Shown here: piece by piece, positions 49,479 to 58,648 of the stretch
Numbering within the stretch: the stretch's first letter is position 1
Layout of the letters: every line of letters starts with the position of its first letter
Assembly (NCBI RefSeq): GCF_028776105.2
Contig: NZ_CP145606.1
Location: 1,178,001 to 1,242,000 of the forward strand
DNA: 64,000 nucleotides
Source of the DNA: Neisseria leonii
Lineage (GTDB): Bacteria > Pseudomonadota > Gammaproteobacteria > Burkholderiales > Neisseriaceae
Direction of reading: 5' to 3'
Translations under genes and position numbers: made by a program
The notes under the pieces: generated by a model
Seen by the model: the letters and a program-made list of their open reading frames with translations, nothing else
The model's database searches: none
Told to the model about the DNA's origin: nothing

Positions 49479-50345
49479 CTAGTCAAACACCTTGCGCGCC
49501 TGCGGCGGCCGTCCCGCCCAGTCGCAGACAAACTGCCATGCCGTCCGGCCGGAACGGCTGCCCCGCGTCTGCGCCCAATTGAGCGCGGCATGGCGGGCGG
49601 TATCGTCCAACTGCAAACCGAAATCGGCCAGCCAGTTTTCCACCGCCTGCAAATAATCGTTTTGATCAAAAGGATAAAAACTCAGCCACAAACCGAAACG
49701 GTCGGACAGGGATACTTTTTCTTCCACCGCTTCCTTGGGGTGGACTTCGCCGCGCCCGCTGCCGAGATTTTCGTCCATATATTCGGGCATCAGGTGGCGG
49801 CGGTTGGACGTGGCATACACCAGCACATTGTCGCAACGCTGCGACAGGCCGCCGTCCAAGGCGGTTTTCAAGGCCTTGTAGCCGTCTTCGCCGTCTTCAA
49901 ACGACAAATCGTCGCAAAACACGATAAATTTTTCCGGCCGCCCCGCCACCAGCGTCAGCAGCGCGGGTAAAGCAGTCAGATCGCTTTTGTCCACTTCGAT
50001 CAGGCGCAGGCCGCGGTCGGCGTATTCGTGCAGCATGGCTTTCACCAGCGAAGATTTTCCCGTGCCGCGCGCACCCGTCATCAGCACATTATTGGCCGGA
50101 CGGCCGTCGAGAAACTGCTCGGTATTGCGCACCAGCTTGGCCGCCTGTCCGTCCACCGCCGCCAGTTTGGATACCGCAAATGTATGCGGGTGCGGCAGAG
50201 CCTCCAACACTCCGCCCTGCCCGTTTTTGCGCCAACGGTAGGCCGATGCCTGCCAGTCGGGTTCGGCCGCCTCGGGCGGCAGCCACGCATCGAGGCGGCG
50301 CATCACGCTGACCGCCAAACGCAGAAAATCCTGAAAACTGCTCAT
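49479..50345 (-). CDS. DUF815-family AAA ATPase
   Basis: A 288-residue P-loop ATPase. Walker A G-A-R-G-T-G-K-S-S at about residues 96-104, Walker B I-V-F-C-D-D-L, sensor Y-A-T-S-N-R-R-H-L-M-P-E, and the late D-R-F-G-L-W-L-S-F-Y-P. Matches the widespread DUF815/YcaJ-like ATPases of unknown role. The ATG at 50345 follows from the family-like start M-S-S-F-Q-D-F; the open frame upstream is repeat and antisense sequence. Confidence 0.82.
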   Translation of the reverse strand: MSSFQDFLRLAVSVMRRLDAWLPPEAAEPDWQASAYRWRKNGQGGVLEALPHPHTFAVSKLAAVDGQAAKLVRNTEQFLDGRPANNVLMTGARGTGKSSLVKAMLHEYADRGLRLIEVDKSDLTALPALLTLVAGRPEKFIVFCDDLSFEDGEDGYKALKTALDGGLSQRCDNVLVYATSNRRHLMPEYMDENLGSGRGEVHPKEAVEEKVSLSDRFGLWLSFYPFDQNDYLQAVENWLADFGLQLDDTARHAALNWAQTRGSRSGRTAWQFVCDWAGRPPQARKVFD

Positions 50346-50459
50346 ATCCGTTATCCTATACTCAGAGCGGTGCAATATAGCACAGCCGCAACGCCGCATC
50401 ATTAGGCAAAGCCGCCGATTTGCGGTATATTCCCTATCGGAAATTTGTGGAGACAAACC

Positions 50460-50861
50460 ATGTTCAAACGCCCCGAAGAACTCATCATGGCCGCGCTCGC
50501 GCTGCTGTGGGTGGTATTCAGCTATTTTGCCGTTTCCTATCTCGGCGCACCCGCACAAACCGCGCTGCTGACCGCCGCGCTCACGCTGATTTGGGCAACC
50601 GTGTTTTTCCTGCTGTGGCAGCGCAATCTGACCCGCCTGATCTGGCCGCTGTTTCTCGGCCTGCTCACCGCCTGCTGGTGGCCGGTTCTGGACTGGTTTG
50701 CCGTGCGCGGGCTGGTTGCACCCGAAGCATTCGGCGACACCATTATCGTACAGAAACCCTGGTACGCTTCGTGGACGTTCAAACTCATTGCCGCTGCGGT
50801 CGTCGCGCTTTCGGGCTACGGTTTCAAATGGAAACAGTATAAAAAGCATACGATTGACTGA
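50460..50861 (+). CDS. Small membrane protein of unknown function
   Basis: A 133-residue protein with four hydrophobic segments (about residues 9-28, 34-52, 59-80, 104-122) and a basic C-terminus (K-W-K-Q-Y-K-K-H). No family recognised. GGAGA lies 6 nt before the ATG at 50460. Divergent from the AAA ATPase; followed by an uptake-sequence hairpin. Confidence 0.75.
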   Translation: MFKRPEELIMAALALLWVVFSYFAVSYLGAPAQTALLTAALTLIWATVFFLLWQRNLTRLIWPLFLGLLTACWWPVLDWFAVRGLVAPEAFGDTIIVQKPWYASWTFKLIAAAVVALSGYGFKWKQYKKHTID

Positions 50862-50873
50862 TACTGCCTCAAA

Positions 50874-50913
50874 AGGCCGTCTGAAAACGGGTTTTCCGTA
50901 TTTCAGACGGCCT
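50874..50913. terminator. Uptake-sequence hairpin after the membrane protein gene
   Basis: Inverted uptake sequences 50874-50885 and 50902-50913, 13 nt after the stop. Confidence 0.7.
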
Positions 50914-50973
50914 TGATTGTTCCCGGCATACGGCGGCATCACAAGATACAGACTATCCCCCATTTTCAAAACC

Positions 50974-51049
50974 GTAGGTCGGATTCCCGAATCTGACATC
51001 AACACAACCGTATCGGAGAAATCTGTCGGATACCAAGTATCCGACCTGC
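50974..51049. repeat. Pair of dispersed palindromic repeats in opposite orientation
   Basis: GTAGGTCGGATTCCCG type at 50974-50998 and TGTCGGATACCAAG type at 51024-51049; the second has a perfect TCGGATAC/GTATCCGA arm pair. Same family as at 798 and 49155. Confidence 0.75.
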
Positions 51050-51053
51050 AAAA

Positions 51054-51096
51054 AGGCCGTCTGAAAATACGGAAATTCCGTTTTTTCAGACGGCCT
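51054..51096. terminator. Uptake-sequence hairpin after fabG
   Basis: Inverted uptake sequences 51054-51065 and 51085-51096 with further A/T and CGGAA/TTCCG pairing; T-runs on both sides. Confidence 0.75.
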
Positions 51097-51118
51097 TTTT
51101 TTCCATCTTGGAAACCGG

Positions 51119-51865
51119 TTACGGCATCAGCATACCGCCGTTGACATGCAGGGTTTGGCCGGTAATGTAGGCGGCCTGATCGCCCGCCAGAAACAGTACC
51201 GCATCGGCAATATCCTGCGCACTGCCGAAACGGCCGAGCGCGGTTTGCGCTTCAAACATTTTGCGCTGCCCGTCCGGCAGGGCGCGGGTCATATCGGTGT
51301 CGATAAAGCCGGGCGCGACGGAATTGACCGTAATCCCACGGCTGCCCACTTCGCGCGCCAGCGATTTGGCAAAACCGATCAGACCGGCTTTGGCGGCGGC
51401 ATAGTTGGCCTGTCCGGCATTGCCCATCACGCCGACCACCGATGTGATATTGATGATGCGGCCGCTGCGCTGCTTCATCATGCCGCGCATGGCCGCTTTG
51501 CTGGCACGGAAAACGGATTTGAGATTGACCTGCATAATCTCGTCCCACTCTTCCTCTTTCATGCGCATCAGCAGATTGTCGCGGGTAATGCCCGCGTTAT
51601 TCACCAGAATATCCAGTTTGCCGAACTCTTTTTCGACTGCGGCAATCAAATCTTCGATGCTGCCCGCTTCGGCCGCATTCAGCGCGCGGCCCTGTCCGCC
51701 CCACTGCGCCAACCGTTCGCCGATGGCCTGCGCACCGTTTTCCGATGTGGCCGTACCGATGACGGTAGCTCCGGCCGCCGCCAGCGTATCGGCAATCGCC
51801 GCACCGATGCCGCGCGATGCACCGGTTACCAGCGCGATTTTGCCGTTCAAATCTTGTGAAGCCAT
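51119..51865 (-). CDS. fabG: 3-oxoacyl-ACP reductase FabG
   Basis: A 248-residue NADPH-dependent short-chain dehydrogenase of fatty-acid synthesis. T-G-A-S-R-G-I-G cofactor motif at residues 14-21, N-N-A-G, catalytic S-x12-Y-x3-K (Y-A-A-A-K) and the end I-T-G-Q-T-L-H-V-N-G-G-M. GGAGG lies 8 nt before the ATG. In this window the rml/glycosyltransferase block separates it from fabD. Confidence 0.96.
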   Translation of the reverse strand: MASQDLNGKIALVTGASRGIGAAIADTLAAAGATVIGTATSENGAQAIGERLAQWGGQGRALNAAEAGSIEDLIAAVEKEFGKLDILVNNAGITRDNLLMRMKEEEWDEIMQVNLKSVFRASKAAMRGMMKQRSGRIINITSVVGVMGNAGQANYAAAKAGLIGFAKSLAREVGSRGITVNSVAPGFIDTDMTRALPDGQRKMFEAQTALGRFGSAQDIADAVLFLAGDQAAYITGQTLHVNGGMLMP

Positions 51866-51942
51866 CTCTGTTTCCTCCGAATCAAATGAGTCCAGCCGTC
51901 TTATACCACAAATCGGGCTTTTAAACCCGAAACGCACAGAGA

Positions 51943-51964
51943 AAAACCGCCCTCAGGCGGTTTT
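51943..51964 (-). terminator. Intrinsic terminator after rmlC
   Basis: AAAACCGCC and GGCGGTTTT pair around a 4-nt loop, with a further T-run on the minus strand; 22 nt after the rmlC stop. An uptake sequence (51963-51974) adjoins. Confidence 0.8.
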
Positions 51965-51985
51965 CAGACGGCCTCAAACCGAAAG

Positions 51986-52528
51986 TCAGTCAAAGCAGAC
52001 TGCGGCGGCCAAAGTTTTGCCCGACCTGTCTTTGGCCGACAGCACCGGCTCGCCCTGCAACGGCCACCCGATGCCGATTGCCGCATCGTTCCACAGCAGC
52101 GAATGTTCGGCCTGCGGGCAATAATAGTCGGTACATTTGTACACCAGTTCGGCTTCGTCTTCCAAAGCGTAAAAACCGTGGGCAAAACCCGGCGGCACCC
52201 ACAACTGGCGGCGGTTTTCCGCCGACAGCTCCACACCCGCCCAGCGGCCGAAATCGGGCGAAGAACGGCGCATATCCACCGCCACATCAAATACCGCGCC
52301 GCGTATCACGCGTACCAGTTTGCCCTGTGTTCTTTCCGTTTGGTAGTGCAGGCCGCGCAGCACGCCTTTGGCCGATTTGCTGTGGTTTTCCTGCACAAAG
52401 GTGTAGTCGGCCACATGGTCGCGGAACCACCCGTCGCGGAACGTTTCCATAAAAAATCCGCGCGCATCGCCGAATATTTCGGGTTGCAGGATTTTCACCC
52501 CGGCAAGCGCGGTATCGATAATCTTCAT
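51986..52528 (-). CDS. rmlC: dTDP-4-dehydrorhamnose 3,5-epimerase
   Basis: A 180-residue cupin-fold epimerase of dTDP-L-rhamnose synthesis. D-A-R-G-F-F-M-E-T-F, Q-E-N-H-S-K-S-A-K-G-V-L-R-G-L-H-Y-Q (catalytic His) and P-P-G-F-A-H-G-F are family marks. AAGGAG 5 nt before the ATG; it overlaps the rmlD stop as TGATG. Fourth step-set of rmlB-A-D-C. Confidence 0.96.
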   Translation of the reverse strand: MKIIDTALAGVKILQPEIFGDARGFFMETFRDGWFRDHVADYTFVQENHSKSAKGVLRGLHYQTERTQGKLVRVIRGAVFDVAVDMRRSSPDFGRWAGVELSAENRRQLWVPPGFAHGFYALEDEAELVYKCTDYYCPQAEHSLLWNDAAIGIGWPLQGEPVLSAKDRSGKTLAAAVCFD

Positions 52529-53427
52529 CAAGGCTCCTTTGCTGCGGCAGGTGCGGACAAATAAGGCTGCAAATCGGTCAGGGCACGCTGCCAGTCGCCC
52601 GGCATGATGCCGAAGGCCGTCTGAATTTTGTGCAAATCGAGGCAGGAATTGGCCGGACGGGCAGCCGGTGTGGGATAGTCGGCCGTGGCAATGGCCTGCA
52701 ATTCGGGCGTACGCACCAGTATGCCCTGTGCCGCCGCCTGCGCAAAAATAGCGCGGGCAAATTCAAACCAGCTCACATAAGGGCTGCCGGAAAAATGATA
52801 AATACCGGATGCCTGCGACCGGCCGCTGTGCAGCTGTTCCGTGATACGGATCAGTGCGTCGGCAATATCGCCCGCATAAGTGGGCGCACCGTACTGATCG
52901 GCTACGATGCCCAGCCGGTCCCGCTCCGCACCCAAACGCAGCATGGTCTTGACAAAGTTACCGCCTTTCTCGCCGAACACCCACGCCGTGCGCAGAATAA
53001 TATGGCGCGGACAGGCCGCCGCCACCGCACGCTCGCCCGCCAACTTGCTTTGCCCGTAGACATTTTGCGGCGCAACCGCATCATCTTCGCGGTAAGGGCG
53101 GCCGAGACGGCCGTCAAACACATAATCGGTGGACAAATGCAGCATCAGCGCGCCGTTTTCCGCCGCTGCTTCGGCCAAATGGCGCGCGCCGTCGCAATTG
53201 ACGGCAAAAGCGGTTTCGCGCTCGCTTTCCGCTTTGTCCACCGCCGTATAGGCGGCGGCATTGATCACGGCATCGGGGCGGAACGCAGCGGCCGCCCGCA
53301 TCACGGCTTCGCGGTCGGTAATGTCGAGTTCGGCGCGGCCGACGGCCGAAACTTCGGCTCTGCCCTGCCATTGCCGCGTCAGACAATGCCCCACCTGGCC
53401 GTCTGCACCGGTAATCAGAATTTTCAT
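52528..53427 (-). CDS. rmlD: dTDP-4-dehydrorhamnose reductase
   Basis: A 299-residue short-chain dehydrogenase-type reductase making dTDP-L-rhamnose. N-terminal I-T-G-A-D-G-Q-V-G, S-T-D-Y-V-F-D-G, and catalytic Y-G-Q-S-K. Complete length. Its presence means the full dTDP-L-rhamnose pathway is encoded here, not just the 4-keto intermediate. Confidence 0.96.
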   Translation of the reverse strand: MKILITGADGQVGHCLTRQWQGRAEVSAVGRAELDITDREAVMRAAAAFRPDAVINAAAYTAVDKAESERETAFAVNCDGARHLAEAAAENGALMLHLSTDYVFDGRLGRPYREDDAVAPQNVYGQSKLAGERAVAAACPRHIILRTAWVFGEKGGNFVKTMLRLGAERDRLGIVADQYGAPTYAGDIADALIRITEQLHSGRSQASGIYHFSGSPYVSWFEFARAIFAQAAAQGILVRTPELQAIATADYPTPAARPANSCLDLHKIQTAFGIMPGDWQRALTDLQPYLSAPAAAKEP

Positions 53428-53448
53428 CTACACTCCCGTCAGAAACAC

Positions 53449-54324
53449 TCAACCCAAACGGCGGTCCAGCAGATGCAGCAGATATTGTCCGTATTCGTTT
53501 TTCGCCATCGGCGCGGCCAGCTCGGCCAGCCGTTCATTGCTCAGCCAGCCGTTGCGCCACGCGATTTCTTCCAGACAGGCCACTTTCAGATTTTGGATAT
53601 GTTCGACGGTTTCCACAAACGAAGCCGCTTCCAACAGGCTGTCGTGCGTACCGGTATCCAGCCAGGCAAAGCCCCTTCCGAGCCGTTCGACATTCAGCAG
53701 CCCGGCTTGCAGATACATCTCGTTCAGATCGGTAATTTCCAATTCGCCGCGTTCAGACGGCTTCAACTGCTTTGCCCACTCCACTACACGGTTGTCATAG
53801 AAATACAGGCCGGTTACCGCCCAATCGGACTTCGGATTCTGCGGTTTTTCCTCAATCGACAAGGCTTTACCCTGCTCATCAAAAGCCACCACACCGAAAC
53901 TCTGCGGATTTTTGACCCGGTAGGCAAAAACCGTCGCACCCTCCGTACGGACGGCGGCCTGCTTCAAGGCGGCGGAAAAATGCTGGCCGTAAAAAATATT
54001 GTCGCCCAATACCAGACAGACGCCGTCGCTGCCGATAAAGTTTTCACCGATAATAAATGCCTGAGCCAAGCCGTCGGGACTGGGCTGCTCGGCATACTCG
54101 ATACCTATGCCGAAATCCGACCCGTCGCCCAACAGGCGGCGGAATGCGGCATTGTCCTGCGGCGTGGTAATGACCAGCACCTCGCGGATACCCGCCAGCA
54201 TCAGCACCGACAGCGGGTAATAAATCATAGGCTTGTTATACACCGGCAAAAGCTGCTTGGACACGCCCCGCGTAACCGGATACAGGCGCGTACCGCTGCC
54301 GCCTGCCAAAATGATGCCTTTCAT
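53449..54324 (-). CDS. rmlA: Glucose-1-phosphate thymidylyltransferase
   Basis: A 291-residue nucleotidyltransferase producing dTDP-glucose. [34 protein letters not shown], and [14 protein letters not shown] lies 6-7 nt before the ATG at 54324, which is the family start. Confidence 0.97.
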   Translation of the reverse strand: MKGIILAGGSGTRLYPVTRGVSKQLLPVYNKPMIYYPLSVLMLAGIREVLVITTPQDNAAFRRLLGDGSDFGIGIEYAEQPSPDGLAQAFIIGENFIGSDGVCLVLGDNIFYGQHFSAALKQAAVRTEGATVFAYRVKNPQSFGVVAFDEQGKALSIEEKPQNPKSDWAVTGLYFYDNRVVEWAKQLKPSERGELEITDLNEMYLQAGLLNVERLGRGFAWLDTGTHDSLLEAASFVETVEHIQNLKVACLEEIAWRNGWLSNERLAELAAPMAKNEYGQYLLHLLDRRLG

Positions 54325-54428
54325 CTCTCTCTTCCTTCTCCCGAGCCCTGCCGCCGAACGGGCTCGCATAGGCCGTCTGAATATCGGAACCGCGCAGTTT
54401 TCTGCGGCTGCCGCCCTTCTGCGGCGTA

Positions 54429-55496
54429 TCAGCCTCCTGTTCCCAAACGCTGCAAACGGTACGTCCCGTCCAGCACCCGCTGCCACCATCCCCGGTTGGC
54501 CAAGTACCATACCACCGTTTTGCGGATACCGCTTTCAAACGTCTCCTGCGGCTGCCAGCCCAGCTCGCGGCGGATTTTCGCCGCATCGACGGCATAGCGC
54601 ACATCGTGGCCGGGACGGTCCGGCACAAACGCAATCAAATCTTCATACCGCGCCACACCCGCAGGTTTTTCCGGTGCCAATTCTTCCAACAGCGCGCAGA
54701 TGGTGCGCACCACCTCGATATTGCTTTTCTCGTTATGGCCGCCGATGTTGTAGGTTTCGCCCACCCTGCCGCGCGTTACCACCGCATACAGCGCGCGGGC
54801 ATGATCCTCGACAAACAGCCAGTCGCGGATCTGCCGCCCGTCGCCGTAAACCGGCAGCGGCCGGCCGTGTACGGCATTTAAAATCATCAGCGGAATCAGT
54901 TTTTCGGGGAAATGGTACGGACCGTAATTGTTCGAACAGTTGCTGACCAGCGTCGGCAAACCGTAGGTACGCTGCCAGGCCCGTACCAGATGGTCGCTGC
55001 CCGCCTTGCTGGCCGAATACGGACTGGAAGGGGCATACGGTGTGGTTTCGGCAAACAGGCCGTCTGAACCGCACAAATCACCGTACACTTCGTCCGTCGA
55101 AATATGATGGAAGCGGAAAGCCGCTTTCCGCTCCGCCGGCAAACCCTGCCAATACGCGCGGGCTGCTTCCAGCAGTGTGAACGTACCGACAATATTGGTC
55201 TGCACAAAAGCCTCCGCACTGTCGATACTGCGGTCTACATGGCTTTCTGCCGCCAGATGCATCACCGCATCGGGCCGGTGCTCGGTAAAAATACGGTCCA
55301 GCGCACCACGGTCGCCGATATCGGCACGGACAAACGCATAGCGCGGACTGTCGGCCGCCCCGGCCAGCGATTCGAGATTGCCCGCATAAGTGAGCTTGTC
55401 CACATTGACCACGCTGTCGCCGGTATGGCCGATAATATGGCGCACCAGCGCCGAACCGATAAAGCCGGCACCGCCGGTAACCAGAATTTTTTTCAT
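54429..55496 (-). CDS. rmlB: dTDP-glucose 4,6-dehydratase
   Basis: A 355-residue extended short-chain dehydrogenase. T-G-G-A-G-F-I-G at residues 7-14, [25 protein letters not shown] and C-S-N-N-Y-G-P-Y. Follows the glycosyltransferase-type gene by 1 nt, so it is co-transcribed with it. An uptake sequence is embedded near 55057 (G-S-D-G-L). Confidence 0.97.
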   Translation of the reverse strand: MKKILVTGGAGFIGSALVRHIIGHTGDSVVNVDKLTYAGNLESLAGAADSPRYAFVRADIGDRGALDRIFTEHRPDAVMHLAAESHVDRSIDSAEAFVQTNIVGTFTLLEAARAYWQGLPAERKAAFRFHHISTDEVYGDLCGSDGLFAETTPYAPSSPYSASKAGSDHLVRAWQRTYGLPTLVSNCSNNYGPYHFPEKLIPLMILNAVHGRPLPVYGDGRQIRDWLFVEDHARALYAVVTRGRVGETYNIGGHNEKSNIEVVRTICALLEELAPEKPAGVARYEDLIAFVPDRPGHDVRYAVDAAKIRRELGWQPQETFESGIRKTVVWYLANRGWWQRVLDGTYRLQRLGTGG

Positions 55497-55497
55497 T

Positions 55498-56571
55498 TTA
55501 ACAATCAAACTGTTCAGCCTTTGATTCCCGCACACCGGCCAAAGGCAGCTCTATCGGCCGGTACGGCGGAATCTGCAAGACATACCGTATCCAGTTGCCG
55601 AAACTGTATTTTTCACGGATTGCCGCTTCCATTTCCCGATACGGCCGTCTGAGAAAATCATCTATGCCGTCAAAATTCCTGCCGTCCCAAATCAAGATAT
55701 TGTCGGGGTGGTAAAAGTCATAGTGCCGGACGGCGGCATTAGTGGTAATCAGCTTTTTGCGGCAGCCGATTGCCTCAAAAGCACGGAAAGACAAACCGTT
55801 ATGTCCGGGCGTCTTGAAATCGACCAGCACTTTCGCCCGGCGGGCACGCCGCAGATTCTCGCCGTAAGCATAACCGCTGTCCAGAACGTTGATGCTGCCG
55901 GGATACAGCTGCCTGACACTCCGAATCTTCCGACGGGCGCAGACAATATTGAAATCCAGCGTCCAACCGTATTGTTCCGCCTGTCTGCCAAACGCCGCAA
56001 CCGCATCGCTGCGCCCGGGCAGATGGGAACCCAAAAAATAAAAATCCCTGTCCGCCTGCGGCAGGCTCTGTCCCGCATTTTCCAGATAGAAATTCGTCAG
56101 CGGTAAAAAATCCGTGCCCGAATGCAAATCGGCCGGATCAAAAACATAAAACCGGTCAAATGCCGCCACATGCTGCCAGATTTCGGGATAACGGTTCATA
56201 CCGTCCCATTGATAATTCACCATCGAATACCGGACACGGGTACGCACCTCGTCCAAAAACGCCCGACTGTACAAATCGCCCCGGATAAACAGAGCATAAT
56301 CAAACTGCCCTGCCGGTTGCAGCATCTGACGCATACTGCGTTCAAATGCAGCCTGACACAACTGCCGCCTGACACTCCGGTCTCCGAATATCCATTTCCG
56401 AAACAACGCATGCAGCCGCTCTTTCAGGGAAAGCCTGAGAAGTTCGCGGTACTGCCGTTCATCAAACACAATCTCGGTAACATCGAAACCCTGCGCAGCC
56501 AATGCAGCCGAAATTTCGCGGTAAATGCCCATATGATCGGGCATACCCAATAAAATAGTCGGTTTCGCCAT
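55498..56571 (-). CDS. Putative glycosyltransferase, paralogue 1
   Basis: A 357-residue cytosolic protein, no named family by eye. It shares several motifs with the next gene upstream: V-N-Y-(Q/H)-W-D-G-x-x-R-(Y/F)-P, F-D-R-F-x-V-F-D, G-L-S-F-R-(A/F)-F-(E/D)-A and Y-D-F-Y-H-P-D-N-I. The fold pattern (G-M-P at the start, late G-L-S-F-R ... E/D-A ... N-A) resembles GT4/CgeB-like glycosyltransferases. Being 1 nt from rmlB, it may use dTDP-rhamnose. The role in lipooligosaccharide or glycoprotein assembly is an inference. Confidence 0.6.
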   Translation of the reverse strand: MAKPTILLGMPDHMGIYREISAALAAQGFDVTEIVFDERQYRELLRLSLKERLHALFRKWIFGDRSVRRQLCQAAFERSMRQMLQPAGQFDYALFIRGDLYSRAFLDEVRTRVRYSMVNYQWDGMNRYPEIWQHVAAFDRFYVFDPADLHSGTDFLPLTNFYLENAGQSLPQADRDFYFLGSHLPGRSDAVAAFGRQAEQYGWTLDFNIVCARRKIRSVRQLYPGSINVLDSGYAYGENLRRARRAKVLVDFKTPGHNGLSFRAFEAIGCRKKLITTNAAVRHYDFYHPDNILIWDGRNFDGIDDFLRRPYREMEAAIREKYSFGNWIRYVLQIPPYRPIELPLAGVRESKAEQFDC

Positions 56572-56597
56572 AGAGATCCTGCCGCAATCCGCTGTCC

Positions 56598-57671
56598 TTA
56601 CTCAGAAAACATCCGCCATATCCAGCTGCCGAACGAATAATACTGTTTCACGGCAGGATCTAAAGGTACATACGGTTTGCGCAAGAATTCGACCAAACCG
56701 CCCGTATTTTTGCCGTCCCAGATAAAAATATTGTCCGGGTGGTAGAAATCATATTCCCTGACCGTCCGGTTATTGGTAATGACCTTTTTATCGAAGCGCA
56801 TGGCGTCGAAGAAACGGAACGACAAACCATAACCGGAAAACTGCACAAAATCGACCACAACCCCGCAGGCTGCTACTTTTTGCAGATTTTGCTCAAAGTC
56901 CAGCACCGTATCGCGGTTCAAATAAGTAACACCTTCCCGTCCCAAAACCTTCTGGGCACGGCGGTCTTTGCAGTAGATATGGAAATCCAGCGGCAGTTTC
57001 AGACGGCGTGCCGCATCAAGAAACCGCTTGGTATCCAGAGAACGGTGCATTTCATAACCGCCGAGAAAATACAGGCCGCCGTTCTGCTCGGGCTGCCCAA
57101 CCGGAAAATCGAAATAAAAATTAGTGGTGGCGGTAAAACGGTGTTGCGGATAACGGCCAACATCTTTTTTATCGAATACAAAAAAGCGGTCGAAATAAGG
57201 CAGGTAATCAATGATATCGGGAAATCGCCCGATGCCGTCCCAGTGATAATTCACGCAGAAAGCAGCATGTTCGCGGATTTTACGTATGATGGCTTTCGGA
57301 TAAATATTGGCGCGGATGCACAATGCAAATTCGGCCTGCCTGCCGCCCAAAGACACGAGCTTGCGCCCGATATCCCAACGAAAACGCGAATATTTCAGCA
57401 TTTTCTTATAGTCTTGGTTTTTCCGAACCTTTTTCTGATACAGGGCAGCCAGCCGGCTGCCGAAATACGGATAATAGGAATCCCTGTCGTCATAACACAG
57501 ATTGATCACATCAAAGCCGTAATGATGCAGGTTCTTTTCGATACACCGATCTAAACCATACATATACGGCATAGCCAAAATGACCCGTTTTCCGTCAAAC
57601 GGCTTTAACAAAGCACACCCCCATTGATCGGCCTGAACATACAGCAGACGCAAATCCGACAAAACCAGCAT
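56598..57671 (-). CDS. Putative glycosyltransferase, paralogue 2
   Basis: A 357-residue protein homologous in its whole length to the preceding gene product (shared [38 protein letters not shown]). Base composition is less GC-rich than the rest of the window, and use of A/T-ending codons is higher. The start is uncertain: the ATG at 57671 lacks a good ribosome site and adds about 20 residues compared with paralogue 1; a TTG about 60 nt in, after GGGGG, is an alternative. A G8 tract stands at the likely transcription start. Confidence 0.58.
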   Translation of the reverse strand: MLVLSDLRLLYVQADQWGCALLKPFDGKRVILAMPYMYGLDRCIEKNLHHYGFDVINLCYDDRDSYYPYFGSRLAALYQKKVRKNQDYKKMLKYSRFRWDIGRKLVSLGGRQAEFALCIRANIYPKAIIRKIREHAAFCVNYHWDGIGRFPDIIDYLPYFDRFFVFDKKDVGRYPQHRFTATTNFYFDFPVGQPEQNGGLYFLGGYEMHRSLDTKRFLDAARRLKLPLDFHIYCKDRRAQKVLGREGVTYLNRDTVLDFEQNLQKVAACGVVVDFVQFSGYGLSFRFFDAMRFDKKVITNNRTVREYDFYHPDNIFIWDGKNTGGLVEFLRKPYVPLDPAVKQYYSFGSWIWRMFSE

Positions 57672-57732
57672 GCTTCAATTAATCAAGCATGTATCAGAGA
57701 TTGTACATCAAGCCGCTCACGGGCAATGCTTA

Positions 57733-57775
57733 CCCCCCCCTGAATTATTACATAACTTTACAAAATAAAACCCAA
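57733..57775 (-). promoter_or_regulatory. Possible promoter with G8 tract at the start site
   Basis: On the minus strand TTGGGT (57775-57770), a 17-nt spacer, TGTAAT (57752-57747) and then eight G residues (57740-57733) about 7 nt downstream, i.e. at the expected +1. Length changes of the tract could alter start-site choice or leader structure. Confidence 0.4.
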
Positions 57776-57803
57776 GTTCGCTTATTTCGGCTCAAATTAT
57801 CAG

Positions 57804-58604
57804 TTACTGCTTTTTTATATAGTTGAGAATAAAATACTTTACCCACCCTTTCACACTGCGCACCGCCCAACTGTGCCATTTCGGCAAACAATCTCCCAAA
57901 GACTCACAGCGGATGGTACTTCGGAGTTTTTCCAATGCTTCCAATACGAAAGCCGGGCGGCTGTGTATCACGCGCACCTTGCCGTGCTGTTCGAAATACA
58001 GCCAGTCGTCGGCTGCCACACAGGGGGGAGTATTGACATTAATTAATTTTTGTGCTGCATCGAGGGTGGCGATATAGGCCACTGTGCCGCAGCCATACTG
58101 TGCCCACGGCGTTCCGACATAGCCCGCCTCGCCGTTCACGTCCCATGCCGCCAGCCGCTTCAAAGGGATACGGCGGTAGTAATACGGTAAATATTTCGGC
58201 AGCGTTTTAACATAGCCGATCATCAGTACATCAAACGGAACACGTTCCCTCAGCATTTTCAGACGGCCTGTATCCAACAGCGGACGCGGATCACGGATAA
58301 ACATCGCATCATCTTCCAAAATCAATGCGTATTCTTCCTGCTGCTCCAACATACGGCGGTACACCTGCAAATGAGATAGCGCGCAGCCCAATTCGCCGGG
58401 TTTGAGCCAACGCTTTTTCTTGCCCTGTTTATGCTCGGGCAGGCAGGAGCGGCTTTGCAGTTCGGCCAGGCCGATACCGCGCATATCGCAGGCATCGACA
58501 AATACCGGCCGGATACCGAACTTGCTGCATTCTTCGGCAATATGCGCCCGCCTGACCGTCTCGCCGGCCAGTGAAACTACATAAGTCGGAATCTGCACCG
58601 TCAT
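57804..58604 (-). CDS. Glycosyltransferase family 25 (LPS type)
   Basis: A 266-residue enzyme of the LgtB/LgtE/Lex2B group that adds a hexose to lipooligosaccharide at the inner membrane. Starts V-Q-I-P-T-Y-V-V-S-L; family marks are L-K-P-G-E-L-G-C-A-L-S-H and A-L-I-L-E-D-D-A (the metal-binding acidic motif), then the late A-D-D-W. GGAGGAG lies before the ATG at 58604. A C6 run is in the coding strand at 58023-58028, and composition becomes AT-rich toward the C-terminus, which ends in basic residues. Probably transferred with the rml block. Confidence 0.82.
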   Translation of the reverse strand: MTVQIPTYVVSLAGETVRRAHIAEECSKFGIRPVFVDACDMRGIGLAELQSRSCLPEHKQGKKKRWLKPGELGCALSHLQVYRRMLEQQEEYALILEDDAMFIRDPRPLLDTGRLKMLRERVPFDVLMIGYVKTLPKYLPYYYRRIPLKRLAAWDVNGEAGYVGTPWAQYGCGTVAYIATLDAAQKLINVNTPPCVAADDWLYFEQHGKVRVIHSRPAFVLEALEKLRSTIRCESLGDCLPKWHSWAVRSVKGWVKYFILNYIKKQ

Positions 58605-58648
58605 CAATTTTCTCCTCCCGGTTGCGCGGGCCGCTCCGCATGGTCCGT

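Noticed and set aside
52630..54597. 655-residue open frame antisense to the rml genes
   Set aside because: It spans three well-supported genes on the other strand and has no recognisable domain.
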